Of a stretch of 64,000 nucleotides of DNA, positions 33,168 through 46,516 are shown piece after piece. Under the pieces are notes generated by a model, which was given only the letters and a program-made list of their open reading frames with translations, did not search any database and had not been told where the DNA came from. The position numbers and the translations under genes were made by a program. Where the stretch lies: the NCBI GenBank assembly GCA_023614405.1, contig CM042692.1, forward strand, positions 120,707,503-120,771,502, in the 5' to 3' direction. The DNA is from Avena insularis (taxonomy: Eukaryota; Streptophyta; Magnoliopsida; Poales; Poaceae). How positions within the stretch are numbered: position 1 is the first letter of the stretch; each line of letters opens with the position of its first letter.

Positions 33168-33222
33168 TGGCGTAGTGGAAACACACTCATTTTATATCTA
33201 TTAAAAGTCTTGAGTTCGAATC
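33168..33222 (+). other. Candidate tRNA-derived pol III promoter (A and B boxes, SINE-like)
   Basis: TGGCGTAGTGG (33168-33178) fits the A-box consensus and GAGTTCGAATC (33212-33222) the B-box, at tRNA-like spacing. The flanks do not fold into a tRNA acceptor stem, so a SINE head or decayed tRNA copy is more likely than a tRNA gene. Chance is possible in AT-rich DNA. Confidence 0.3.
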
Positions 33223-33276
33223 CTCTATGCGTACATATCTTTGGTTTACATTTTTTCTTATAGCAATATTGCTTTA

Positions 33277-33666
33277 CGGTGAGGCTGACATCACGGACCC
33301 CCTGCAGCGTCCCTCGAATTTAATGGGAGGGTTTGAAAAAAAAGTTAAGTACTTGCACAGAGAAGCGGGCATCGGGGACCCACCAGTGATAACATACACG
33401 ACTGCATCAAAATATGTTAAGAAGGTCAAAGTAACGGACGCGACCGAAAGAAAAAAGTCCAGCATGCACACATTTCTTATATTGAGAGGCTGACATGGGG
33501 GATCCAACAGCCTGAATCAACAGCTGGTGCAGCGAGCAACGTTATCAAGTTCACATCAGGGAGTCATGAGCCAAGGTAAAAATTCTATCATACACACATT
33601 TTTTCTAATGAGAGGATGAGATATGGAACCCAACAACCTGACTAAACGACAGATGCGTAGAGAAAC
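33277..33666. repeat. Left part of about 125-bp tandem array
   Basis: Repeats open with GAGAGGCTGACATG and carry GATCCAACAGCCTGA, then CAAGTTCACATCAGGGAG; starts at 33483 and 33609 give a 126-bp period, with a more diverged copy from about 33277. The array is interrupted by the Athila-like element at 33667 and resumes at 49216. Confidence 0.75.
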
Positions 33667-34496
33667 TGATGGCTCTGTGTATGGCGCCCAGAAAAATGCT
33701 TGATGGCGGTATTGATGTAGAGCTCGTTGGGAACTCCAAGAGGAAGGTATGATGAGCACAGCAGCAAGTTTCCCTCAGTTATGAAACCAAGGTTTAATCA
33801 AACCAGTAGGAGCAAGGAAACACCCTAAAGGTGTTACTAATGAAGCTTTGGTATGCGCACTACCGGTGCTAGTAGCAACATGGAGACCTGCACAACACAA
33901 CCACAGAACTTTGTCCCCAACTGGCGATGAGGTTGTCAATCTCACCGTGTTTTGTGAAAAACAAAGGATTAAACGTATCGAATGGAAAGAAGTAAAAGTT
34001 TGCAGAAAGTAAACACAAAGCAGAAACAGCTTATAGATTGTATGTAAAAGACAAGGACCGGGATCCATAGCTCACTAGAGGTGGCTCTCCTTAAGATAGA
34101 TAACATGCTGGGTGAACAAATTACAGCTAGGTAATTGACAAACAGCGAGAAAGCAATACATGCATATACTAATCATCTTGACTCCTTTGAGACTTGATTG
34201 GACATTACAACATAATATATAGACCGCCATCCAACTATATCTATGACTAATAATCCACCTTCAGGTTATCATCCGAACCCCCTCCAGTATTAAGTTGCAA
34301 GCAACAGATTATTGCTTTACGAACTGCGTGTAAAGTAAACAATACGATTGTTCTATGAACAAAGGATTTTTGTTTTCTCCCTAGTAGCAACAACACATCT
34401 AGTACCTTAGAGATTTTTGTCACTTCCCCAGATTACCAGAGGCATGAACCCACTATCGAGCATAAAGACTAACTCTTGGAGTTGCTAGCATCTACT
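33667..34496 (-). repeat. Left LTR of the Athila-like element, first part
   Basis: Starts TGATGGCTCTGTGTATGG and matches 47595-48420. It stops at the target site CTACT (34492-34496) of the nested Copia and resumes at 43038. Confidence 0.85.
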
Positions 34497-36142
34497 TGTT
34501 GGAGATATGCCCAAGAGGCAATAATAAAAGAGGTTATTATTATATCTTTGTGTTTATGATGAATGTTTACACCCCATGCTATAATTGTATTATTAAGAAA
34601 CACTAATACTTGTGAGTTTTGTAAACATAAAAGAGTCCCTAGTAAGCCTCTTGTTGAACTAGCTTGTTGATTAATTGATGATCATGGTTTCCTGATCATG
34701 GACATTGGATGTGATTAATAACAAGGTTATATCATTAGGAGAATGATGTGATGGACACACACCCATAGTAAGCGTAGCATAAGATCAAGTCATTAAGTTA
34801 GGTATTCTTGTAAGCTTTGAAATACATAGTAACCTAATCCTTCGACCATGAGGTTATGTTAATCACCATCACCGGATGGGTACTTTGATGACATCAAACG
34901 CTTAGAATCGGGCGGTTATAAAGGTGTCATTGGGTATTCTAAAAGTATGTGTTGAAGCGCGTAGACCAAGATTGGGATTTGTCCATCCATATGACGGATA
35001 GATATACTCTGGGCCCTCTCGGTGGAATGTCATCTAGACAGCTTGCAAGCGTGTGACTAGGTCACAAGGGATGGCATAACATGGAACGAGTAAAGAGTAC
35101 TTATCGATGTGAGGAAGAACTAGGTATGAAGATACCGGCGATCAAACCTCGGATAAGTAGAATGTCGAGACAAAGGGAATTGGTTTCGTATGTTAATTGG
35201 TTCAATCGATCACGAAGTAATCGTTGAGTATGTGGGAGCCGTTATGGATCTCGGATCCGTGATGGTTATTGATAGGAGAGGTGTCTTCATCATGTACGCA
35301 TATTCATGAACCATAGGGTGACACATAAGGTTGAAGTTGTTTGAAGTAGATATGGAATTTGCGTTGGAGACCGAATGTTGTTGAGTCTCGGAATGGATCG
35401 AGACATCACGAGGAGATCCGAATGGTGGGAGAATAAGATTCATATATTGGGAATCATTTTCTAAGTTAGGAAATGTTGGAGTGTTTGTATGGAGATTCTA
35501 GAAGGTTTGAATGTTCGGAAGGTTCTAGAGGATTTCTTGGAGTTTACTTGAAAACCAAGAAAGGATCAAGGAGTCCAAGTGGGGCTAGATACGGATTAGG
35601 TGGGGAGGAGGATTCCTCTCCCTTCCCACCCGGCCCAGGAGGGAGTCCTACTAGGACTCCCCCCTGAGCGCCTCCCTCCTTTAAATAGAAGGGAGGCGCC
35701 CCTCTTACCTTGTCTCATAACTCCCAATCTCACCGCCTCTCTCCTCCACGTTTCTTACTGCAGGGCATAGGCGAAGCCCTGCAATTCTCATCTCCACCAC
35801 CACCACCACGCCGTCGTCTGGTGGGATTCCGTGGAGAAGATCTACTACCTCATTTTCATTTGGAACGGGAGAGGAAGGTCTGCCTTGACTCCCGTGACCG
35901 CGTGTGAAGAACGAAGCGCTGGCGGCGGAAGGATCGTCCACGATCTTGAGATCGACAAGTGATCGACTACATCATCCACGAGATCTAATCTCGTTAACGC
36001 TTTCGGTTCTACGAGGGTTAGTACCGATCTATCTCGTTGCTCATGTCTAGTAGATTAGATCTTGGCTTTTATCTAGATTAGATCTGGGTTTTGTTCGTTC
36101 TTGCGGTAGAATTTTTTTGTTTTACATGCTCTGAACCCATCG
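34497..36142 (+). repeat. 5' LTR of the nested Copia
   Basis: About 1646 bp. TATA-like TTTAAATAGAAG near 35679-35690. The last bases read CCCATCG where the 3' LTR has CCCATCA. Compared with the 3' LTR it lacks many single bases or triplets at CCG/CAG sites. Confidence 0.88.
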
Positions 36143-37344
36143 GTGGTATCGAGCCTTGTCTGTCGTAGATCATTGCACGAGTAGAACACAATAAGGTTGT
36201 GGGCGTTGGTGCTCGTGCCGTCTTTTGCTATGTGTGTACTTTGCATCTTGCGGTATGGTGGGATGAAGCGGCCCGGGCTAACATTACATGTCATCGTACA
36301 TGAGACTTGCTCCACGCTTGACGTGCAACTCGTATTGCACAAGTGGCTTTGCGGGTGTCTGTCTCTCCCATCATAGTATAGATCAAATCTACACTTTGCA
36401 CTTGATAGCACTTGTATCAACGTTGTGGTTCAGTTTCGTAGGTAAGATGCGTTCTTAGTCGAAAGCCCAAGCCACGTAAAACTTGCAAAGAAAATTAGGC
36501 GTCTAACTTGTTTTTGCAGGGGTTTTGTGATGTGATATGGCCTACATGTGATTGTGATTGTATTTGATGTATGCAATGATCCTTGTTGTAATATGGCAAC
36601 CAGAGCCTAATGGTTGTCTTTAATTACTGTTAAGACCTGCGTGTCTATTCATCTTGTAATAGCTTTGTTCCAAGTAGTTGTAATAGTTGCTAGTGATGAT
36701 GGACAACCATGAAGCCGCCAGGACCTTGACGTAATCTTTGGTGATGATGGAGATCATGTCCGTGCTTTGGAGATGGAGATCGAAGGCATAAGAAGAAAGG
36801 CCCATATCATATCACTCAAATTATGAATTGCCTGTGATGTTAATCCTTTATGCATCTTGTATTGCTTAGATCGCGACGGTAGCATTATAAGATGATCCCT
36901 CTCACTAAATATCAAGTAATAAAGTGTTCGTCCTTAGTTGGCACCGTTGCTAAGACTAAATCGTTTGAAGCATCTCGTGATGATCGGGTGTGATAGACTC
37001 TACGTGTGCATACAACGGGTGCAAGCCAGATTTGCACATGCGGAAACTAAGGTTAATCTTGACGAGCCTAGCATGTACAGACATGGTCTCGGAACACGGA
37101 ATACCAAAAGGTAGAGCATGAGTCATATGATTGATATGATGAACATGAAGATTGTTCGCCGATGAAGGTACATCATCTCACGTGATGATCGGACTTGGTG
37201 TAGTGGATTTGGTTCGTGTAATCACTAAAACAACTGCGAGGGATGTTGTTTTGAGTGGGAGTTCACCTAGTTAATTTAAGAATTAAATTAGAACACTATT
37301 TAACATAAACTTAGTCTTAACTACTTGCAAATATGTTGTAGATA

Positions 37345-38151
37345 ATGGCGAACGTTTCCATCAATTTCAATGCGTTCCTAGAGAAAGAAAAGCTTAAGAA
37401 CAATGGAAGCAATTTCACGGACCGTTCCGTGGATGAAGATCGATCCTCGGGGCTGGTCGGTTGACCTATATGCTTGAAGCACCGCTAGGTGACCCACTGC
37501 AGAAGATGCCACCGATGGCGAAAGAATGTTTATGCCACTCGGAAACATCACTACTCCACGGTTTATTGTGCCATCCTCAGACGGTTTAGAATCAGACTTC
37601 AAAAGCGTTTTGAGCACCATGACCCATATGAAATCATTAAGGAGCTCAAACTCATATTTGAGACTCGCGCGGCCATGGAAAGCTATGAAGCTTCCGAGAA
37701 GTTCTTTACCTGCAAGATGGAAGAGGGTAGCTCCGTTAGCGAGCACGTGCTCACCATGTCTGGGCACGCAAACAAACTCTGAGAGTTGGAGATACCGATT
37801 CCTAATGAATTGGGGATTCACCGTGTCCTCCAATCACTGCCACCAAGTTACAAGAACTTTGTGATGAACTACAATATGCACTGCATGAACAAGACGTTGC
37901 CTGAACTATCATCCATGCTGAAAACTGCTGAAGTGGAGATCATGAAAGAACACCAAGTGTTGATGGTCAATAAGACCACCAATTTCAAGAAACAGGGCAA
38001 CCCTAAGAACAAGGGCAACTTCAAGAAGGACGGCAAGAAAGCGCCGACTGCTAAGAAGCCCAAGGCTGGTCCTAAACCGAAACCGAAAGTGCTTCTCGCA
38101 AGGGTGCTAGTCACTAGAAGCGTAACTGCCCCAAGTACCTGGCAGATCTAA
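37345..38151 (+). pseudogene. Copia Gag remnant
   Basis: Starts MANVSINFNAFLEKEKLKNN (ATG 37345), then loses frame around 37400-37490. Gag similarity resumes as HDPYEIIKELKLIFETRAAM, ends a block at a stop (37780-37782), and continues ELGIHRVLQSLPPSYKNFV and a Lys-rich tail. The CCHC knuckle near 38095-38130 is damaged by a small deletion and a Trp-to-stop change (CACTAGAAG). Confidence 0.8.
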
Positions 38152-38201
38152 AGATCGGCAACATCAAGAAGAAACGTATATTCGATATACATGTTATAGA
38201 T

Positions 38202-41200
38202 GTGTATCTTACTAGTAATCGTAGTAGTGCCTGGGTATTTGATACTGGTTCGGTTGCTCATATTTGTAACTCGAAACAGGAGCTGCGGAATAAACGAAGA
38301 CTGGCAAGAGACGAGGTGATGCGCGTTGGAAATGGCTCCAAGGTTGATGTGATCGCCACGGCACTCCCTCTACATCTACCATCGGGATTAGTTTTAAATT
38401 TAAATAATTGTTATTTGGTGCCTGCGTTAAGCATGAACATTATATCTGGATCTTGTTTATTGCGAGACGGTTACTCTTTTAAGTCTAAGAATAAAGGTTG
38501 TTCGATTTATATGAGTAATATCTTTTATGGTTATGCACCTGAGATGAATGGTTTATTCTTATTGAATCTCGATAGTAGTGATACACATGTTCACAACATA
38601 GATGCTAAACGAATAAAATTGAATGATAATTCTACATACATATGTAATCGCCTTTGTCGTCTTGGTCACATTGGAGTGAAGCGTATGAAGAAACTCCATT
38701 CTGATGGACTTCTTGAATCACTTGATTTTGAATCACTTGAAAGATGCGTAGCATGTCTAATGGGAAAAATGACTAAGACTCCATTCTCTAGTATAATGGA
38801 GCGAGCTACAGACTTATTGGAAATAATACATACTGATGTGTGCGGTCCAATGAGTGTAGCATCGCGTGGTGGATATCGTTATGTTCTCACTTTCACAGAT
38901 GACTTGAGTAGATATGGGTATGTCTACTTTATGAAACATGAATCCGAAACTTTCGAGAAGTTTAAGGAATTTCAAAGTGAAGTGGAAATTCATCGTAACA
39001 AGAAGATTAAGTTTCTGCGTTCTGACCACGGAGGTGAATATCTGAGTTATGAGTTTGGCATGCATTTAAAGAAATATGGAATACTTTCACAGTTGACACC
39101 GCCGGGAACACCACAGCCTAATGGTGTGTCCGAACGTCGTAATCGAACTCTCTTAGATATGGTTCGGTCTATGATGTCTCTTACAGATTTACCGTTATCA
39201 TTTTGGGGCTATGCATTAGAGACAGCCGCGTTCACTTTAAATAGGGCACCATCTAAATCCGTTGAAACGACACCGTACGAATTGTGGTTTAGAAAGAAAC
39301 CTAAGTTGTCGTTCCTTAAAGTTTGGGGTTGCGAAGCATATGTATAGAAGTTACAGCCTGATAAGCTTGAACCCAAAGCGGAGAAATGCGTCTTCATAGG
39401 ATACCCTAAAGAAACAATTGGGTATACCTTCTATCATAGATCCGAAGGCAAAGTTTTCGTTGCTAAGAATGGATCCTTTCTGGAGAAGGAATTTCTCTCG
39501 AAAGAAGTGACTGGAAGGAAAGTAGAACTCGACGAGGTTGTTGAACCTTCTTTCGGAGTTGAGAGTAGCGCAACACCGGAAGATGTTTCTGTGCCGCCTA
39601 CACCAACTGGAGAGGAAGCTAATGATAATGATCATAAAACTTCGAACGAAGTTACTACTGAACCTCGCAGGTCAATGAGGGTTCGTACCACTCCTGAGTG
39701 GTATGACTCTTCCTTGAACGTCATGTTGGTGGACAACACTGATGACCCTGCGACGTATGAAGAAGCTATGGTGAGCCCAGATTCCGACAAATGGCTAGAA
39801 GCCATGAAATCCAAAATGGGATCCATGTACGAAAACCAAGTATGGACTTTGGTGGACTTACCGGATGGCCGTAAGGCTGTCGAGAACAAATGGATTTTCA
39901 AAAGAAAAACAGATGCTGATGGTAATGTTACCGTCTATAAAGCTCGACTTGTCGCAAAAGGGTTCCGACAAATTCAAGGAGTTGACTACGATGAGACTTT
40001 CTCACCAGTAGTGAAGCTAAAATCTGTGAGGATTATGTTAGCAATCGTTGCATATTTCGATTATGAAATTTGGCAGATGGATGTCAAAACGGCGTTCCTT
40101 AATGATGACATTGAGGAAGAGTTGTATATGGTACAACCCAAGGGTTTTGTCGATCCTAAAGATGCTGACAAGGTATGCAAACTTCAGTGCTCCATTTATG
40201 GACTGAAGCAAGCATCCCGGAGTTGGAATCAACGTTTTGATAAAGTAATCAAAAACTTTGGATTTATACAAACTTATGGAGAAGCTTGTATTTACAAGAA
40301 AGTGAGTGGGAGCTCTGTAGTATTCCTAGTACTATATGTAGATGACATATTGTTGATTGGGAATGATATAGAACTTCTTAATAGCGTCAAAACCTATTTG
40401 AATAATAGTTTTTTGATGAAGGATCTTGGCGAAGCGACATATATTCTAGGCATCAAGATTTATAGAGATAGATCAAGACGCCTAATAGCGCTTTCACAAA
40501 GTACATACTTAGACAAAGTTCTAAAGAAGTTTAGAATGGAAGAGAGCAAGAAAGGGTTCGTGCCCATGTTGTCAGGTAAGACCTTGAGTAAAACTCAAAG
40601 TCCAGCTACGGCAGAAGATAGAGAAAAGATGAATAAAATTCCCTATGCCTCGGCCATAGGTTCTATCATGTATGCCTTGCTGTGTACAAGACCGGATATA
40701 ACACATGCTGTTAGTTTGACTAGTAGATATCAAAGTGATCCTGGAATGGAACACCGGACAGCGGTCAAGAATATCCTAAAGTACCTGAATAGGACTAAAG
40801 ATATGGTTCTTTCTTATGGAGGTGATGAACAGCTTGTTGTAAACGGTTACACTGATGCTAGTTGGAACACCGATCCAGATGACTCGAAGTCACAGTCTGG
40901 ATACGTATTTATTTTGAATGGTGCTGCAATAAGCTGGAGGAGTGCCAAGCAGAGCGTTGTGGCGAAATCTTCAACTGAATCGGAATACATAGCTGCTTCG
41001 GAGGCTGCACAAGAAGGCATATGGATGAAGGAGTTCATTACTTAACTTGGCGTGGTTCCCAGTGCGTTAGACCCGATGGCTATCTACTGTGACAACACAG
41101 GTGCCATAGCTAATGCACAGGAGCCAAGGTCACATAGCAAGCTGAAGCACATTAAGCTACTTTTTCATGCTATTCGCGAGTATGTCCAAGATGGTGACAT

Positions 41201-41318
41201 AAAGATTTGCAAAGTACACACTGATCTGAATGTAGCAGATCCGTTGACTAAACCTCTCCCTAGAGCAAAGCATGACCAACACCAAAACACCATGGGTGTT
41301 CGGTATATTACCATGTAA
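38202..41318 (+). pseudogene. Copia Pol polyprotein, near-intact, two internal stops after the protease
   Basis: One frame throughout. Protease AWVFDTGSVAHICNS (about 38229). The integrase zinc region is LCRLGHIGVKRMKKLHSDG ... CVACLMGK; its core Asp-Asp-Glu sites lie in IIHTDVCGPM, LRSDHGGEYLS and PNGVSERRNRTL. The RT includes ENQVWTLVDLPDGRKAVENK, QMDVKTAFLNDDIEEELYMV and catalytic YVDDILLIGND (about 40338-40370). RNase H motifs are NGYTDASWNTDPDDSKSQSG, SSTESEYIAASEA and YCDNTGAIANAQEP. Only TAG at 39345-39347 and TAA at 41043-41045 interrupt the frame before the end at 41318. The first integrase zinc His is also lost. Confidence 0.9.
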
Positions 41319-41351
41319 TCTAGATTATTGACTCTAGTGCAAGTGGGAGAC

Positions 41352-43037
41352 TGTTGGAGATATGCCCAAGAGGCAATAATAAAAGAGGTTATTATTATAT
41401 CTTTGTGTTTATGATGAATGTTTACATCCCATGCTATAATTGTATTATTAGGAAACACTAATACTTGTGTGTTTTGTAAACATAAAAGAGTCCCTAGTAA
41501 GCCTCTTGTTGAACTAGCTTGTTGATTAATTGATGATCATGGTTTCCTGATCATGGACATTGGATGTGATTAATAACAAGGTTATATCATTAGGAGAATG
41601 ATGTGATGGACACACACCCATAGTAAGCGTAGCATAAGATCAAGTCATTAAGTTCGTATTGCTGTAAGCTTTGAAGTACATAGTAACCTAATCCTTCGAC
41701 CATGAGGTTATGTTAATCACCATCACCGGATGGGTACTTTGATGACATCAAACGCCGCTTCGTAACTGGGCGGTTATAAAGGTGTCATTGGGTATTCTGA
41801 AAGTATGTGTTGAAGCGCGTAGAACAAGATTGGGATTTGTCCATCCATATGACGGATAGATATACTCTAGGCCCTCTCGGTGGAATGTCATCTAGACAGC
41901 TTGCAAGCTTGTGACTAGGTCACAAGGGATGACATAACATGGAACGAGTAAAGAGTACTTATCGATGTGAGGAAGAACTAGGTATGAAGATACTAACGAT
42001 CAAACCTCGGATAAGTAGAATGTCGCGAGACAAAGGGAATTGGTTTCGTATGTTAATTGGTTCAATCGATCACGAAGTAATCGTTGAGTATGTGGGAGCC
42101 GTTATGGATCTCCAGATCCCGCTGATGGTTATTGATAGGAGAGGTGTCTTCATCATGTCTGCATATTCACGAACCGTAGGGTGACACACTTAAGGTTCGA
42201 AGTTGTTTGAAGTAGATATAGAATTTGCGTTGGAGACCAAATGTTGTTCGGAGTCTCGGAATGGATCCGGGACATCACGAGGAGATCCGGAATGGTCCGG
42301 AGAATAAGATTCATATATTGGGAATCATTTTCTAAGTTAGGAAATGTTAGAGTGTTGTATGGAGATTCTAGAAGGTTTCAGAATGTTCTGGAAGGTTCTA
42401 GAGGATTTCTTGGAGTTTACTTGAAAACCAAGAAAGGATCAAGGGAGTCCAAGTGGGGCTAGATACGGATTCGTGGGGGAGGAGGATTCCTCCCCCCTTC
42501 CCACCGCGACCCAAGGAGGGGAGTCCTACTAGGACTCCCCCTCCCCAGGCGCGCCTCCCTCCTTTAAATAGAAGGGAGGGGGCGCCCCCTCTTGCACCTT
42601 GTCTCATAACTCCCAATCTCAGCCGCCTCTCTCCTCCACGTTTCTTCTGCACAGGCATAGGCGAAGCCCTGCAGAATTCTCATCTCCACCACCACCACCA
42701 CGCCGTCGTGCTGCTGGGATTCCGTGGAGAAGATCTACTACCTCCGTCATTGGAGCAGGGAGAGGAAGGTCTGCCGACTTCTGCACATGTGACCGTCTGC
42801 CCAGCTTTGGGAACGCTGGCCGGAAGGATCGTCCACACGATCTTGAGATCGGCAAGTGATCGACTACATCATCCACGAGATCTAATCTCGTTAACGCTTT
42901 CGGTTCTACGAGGGTTAGTACCGATCTATCTCGTTGCTCATGTCTAGTAGATTAGATCTTGGCTTTTATCTAGATTAGATCTGGGTTTTGTTCGTTCTTG
43001 CGGTAGAATTTTTTTTTTACATGCTACGAACCCATCA
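41352..43037 (+). repeat. 3' LTR of the nested Copia
   Basis: 1686 bp, directly after the polypurine tract AAGTGGGAGAC (ending 41351). Ends GAACCCATCA and TSD CTACT. TATA-like TTTAAATAGAAG near 42563-42574. Confidence 0.9.
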
Positions 43038-43821
43038 CTACTTGGCCAAGATAGCTACTAACAACGGAAAGCATGCAAGATCAAAAATAACAAAGACATG
43101 ATAGAATCAATAATCAATCTGAAATAGCATCTCAATATCCATCGGATCCCCGCAAACACAACATGTATGAATACAAATAGATGATCTTGATCATGAATGG
43201 AGCTCACAAGATCTAAACATGAAAGCACAAAGGATGAGAACCAGCCATCTAGCTACTACATGGATCCGTAGCCCAAGGATGAACTACTCACGCATCACAC
43301 CGGAGGCTTGCATGGTGATGAAGAAGGCCTCTGTGGTGAATTCCCTCTCCGGCGGGTGCCGGAAGAGCTTTAGATCCCTCGATCTAGGGATGGAGATGAC
43401 GGTGGCTATAGACTCTTTTGGATTTTGATCGGGTACTTAGGGTTTTCGTCGAGGGCAATATATAGGCGGAAGGAGAGGCCGAGGGGTGGGAGGCCACACC
43501 ACCAGCGCGAGCCGAGCCTAGCTGCTGTGACCAGGTGGTGTGGTGGCTCCCTGGCCCTTCTCCGTCTCGTATTCTGGCACTTGATCCCTTCTGAAAAATA
43601 GGCACTTTGGCTTTTGTCCCGTCCAATTCCGAGAATATTCATTTTCTGACTTTCCTAGAAGCAAAAACAGCAGAAAACAGGCAGCTGGCACTATGGCTCT
43701 TGTTAATAGGTTAGTCCAAGAAATCATATGAAAAGTACTCCAAAGTTGGAACAAAACACAAGAAAGTGGATAAAACCAAGCATGGAACATCAAAAATTAT
43801 AGATACATTTGCAATGTATCA
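43038..43821 (-). repeat. Left LTR of the Athila-like element, second part
   Basis: Begins with the duplicated CTACT and ends GCAATGTATCA at 43821; matches 48416-49215. Directly followed by the polypurine-like tract. Confidence 0.85.
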
Positions 43822-46516
43822 ATATCCCCAAGCTTAACTCCTGCTCGTCCTCGAGTAGGCAAGTGATAAAAAGAAAGAATAATTTTTAAGGTGACATGCA
43901 CCATCAAAGACTTGATCAAAGTATTTGTAAAACATTCAAAGCTGGGATCATAGTACTTCAATCATAACATGAAAGACAAAGTTTTAGCAATAAGCAAAGA
44001 AACTATGATGCAACATGAAAAGACACAAACAAAAGATTCATGAATAACATGCTTTGCAAGACGTTTGTTTGTTTCACATAAAGAAAACATAGCATAATAG
44101 TATTCAGCTTGTCCCTCAATAGAGTAGCAAATATAAATGCATAGGACACCTTCAAAGTTCATAAGAGTGACTAGATACAATAGTTTAAAACAAGCAATAA
44201 CAAGTTATGCATCAATCAACTAGTCTTGGGAAAATGCACATAGAACTAAGAATGGCCACTATGCTCTCAAAGTAGGTGCATAAAGATAGAAGGTGGAGAC
44301 TCAATATAATGGTGGAAGAAAGGCCTTTGTAAAAGGAAGTAGGGATTCAAGTCCCATAAAGAGCTTCCAAAAATTATGGTACTTGTAGTTTTCAGCTCTC
44401 ATTGCCCCTATCATAAGCATCTTGAAGGTGATTAAGGTTAAAGTGACACAACTAAGAGGATATGCTTGACAAGTTATAAACCGAAATCTCATGCCCCTTA
44501 CTTACGAAGACCGATCCTCATGCTACTCAACTTCAGGCACGAGTAATCTCTTGTCATTGTAAGTATATGTGTATCATTAAGAACCGCCAACGGGGTACCC
44601 CTTGCACATGATACGGGAGCTTTCCCATAATCAAAATGACAAGGCAAGCAGACAATGAGCATCTCAGCGATCTTTTTATTTGCTATTTGCATAGGTTTTT
44701 ATTGAGGATGCTTCATAGAGTGCTCATTATGGTGATGCTGCAAGTTTCCACCATGATTAGGCATGGCTTAGGCTAGCGGCCAGGTTTCTCTAACACACAT
44801 ACAAACTCCATGATCTTACAAGTTCCACTTTTATTTCACAATCACGGATCCGTAAGCAAAAGAACATGATATCAACGGGGTACAAAGTACAAGTGCAATG
44901 TTGAAAGCATTCCCCATGGTACATGGTTCTGCTAATTTCAACTTATAAAGCGCAAGCATATACACAACAAAGAAGGACCCAATGGTTCAAGTTTATTAGA
45001 GGCAAAAAAGTAAAGTGTGCCATCAAGTTCGTGAGAGCTTTAATCACTAGTTTTCTCATAACAAGTGGAAGGTAAACAAAAGCATGAATATACTTGGAAT
45101 AGCATAAGCTAGTAGGTAGGTATGGCGGACTCTTTGGAATAACTTGGTTTAGGAAGTTGGATGCATGCGTGGAACTCATACTTTGTTGCGGAGGCTAGCA
45201 AAAGACTGGGAGCGACAAACTAAGAGAGCAATAATAGCCATAATCATGCAGAGCGACAAAACATCATTGATCAAAGCATAAAGTGATACTACAAGTTGAA
45301 AACTAAAGGATCATAAAGGCTATGGTGACTTGGGATAGTCATAACATGGTGTGAGCATGTGCCAAGTCAACCCAAATAAAGCATCAAAGGAGAATACCAC
45401 TATACTATGCTTTTATATGCTAAAACAACGCATGATTTATCCAAGGCACATTAAGCAATCTCAATTGTTTATAACAAGTCATGCTACAGCAAAGAATACT
45501 AAGCATAAAGCCAAAACAATATCAAGCATGGCATGACAAAGCATAGGCCACAGTCAAAACGAGCTCTTTTTACCACATAAGCATGAACTTTCCTACTCTT
45601 TTCCAAACCAAACCAAACTATTTGCAAACCAATGTATGAAAGAGGGGGTCCAACCAATTTATTCAGAAAACTAAGCAAACAAAAGCAAACGAAAACCAAA
45701 ACGAAAATGAAAAAGAAGACGCTCCAAGAACAACACAACTGTGCATGAAACAATAAAAATGAAGCGTTTGGAAGAAACCTGGAATTTTTATTGATGAAGA
45801 AGGGGATGCCTTGGGCATCCCCAAGCTTTGACGCTTGTACTTTTTGGATATTTCTTGGGGTGACACGCGTGGCATCCCCAAGCTTGAGCTTTAGTCCATC
45901 CTTCATCTCATTACTCTTCCTTCCATACACCTGAAAATTTTCCTTCATACAAAACTTCACACAATCTCATTAGCAACATTAGTGCACTTAAGATAAATAA
46001 GTCTCAAGGTTCAGTTCTAACACCAAATAAACTTCCATTAGAACACTATATACTGTAGAATTTCCCTCAAAAAGCTCAATTCCCCAAAAGAACTCAAAAA
46101 GGAACCCACAAGAAGCAAATGCAGAAAATGGCAGAAATCTGTCAAAACAGACCAGCAGGTAAAGACGAATTTTTTAGAAGACCTTCTGTTTCTCAAATCA
46201 AAATATTTTGAACTAACGAAAGTTAGATAACAACCTGATGCAGAAGCACAAAAAATTACAGCTCAATCCGACATACAGAGCTCTTTCACGAATTTTTACG
46301 GTGAAGCACAAAAATCTGTTTCGAGACAGCAACTTTCCCAATCATTACTTCACTCTCATTAAAGGTTACTCTTGTGACAAAAAGCAAATAAAAAGGATAA
46401 GGAGAGGTTATTACTGAGGTAATAACTTCCAAGACTCATCTAAAACTTTTGGGTTATCTCCCAATAAGTACTTTTCTTTAACGCCTTTAAGTTAGGCATA
46501 AGAAGCAAAGAAAGAA
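43822..46516 (-). other. Noncoding internal domain of the Athila-like element
   Basis: No RT, RNase H or integrase similarity on either strand; many short open frames without domains. It contains extra polypurine-like copies (GCATCCCCAAGCTT at 45815-45828 and GGCATCCCCAAGCTT at 45871-45885). Confidence 0.7.

Larger units (their letters stand above)
34497..43037 (+). mobile_element. BARE/Angela-like Copia retrotransposon, nearly complete, nested in the Athila-like LTR
   Basis: 8541 bp with perfect target duplications CTACT (34492-34496, 43038-43042). LTRs at 34497-36142 and 41352-43037 begin TGTTGGAGATATGCCC. The primer-binding site TGGTATCGAGCC at 36144-36155 is the tRNA-Met site with one base missing. 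The internal domain has gag, protease, integrase, RT and RNase H in Copia order on the plus strand. The pol frame is broken by only a few nonsense codons. It is the youngest insertion in this nest by position. Confidence 0.92.
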
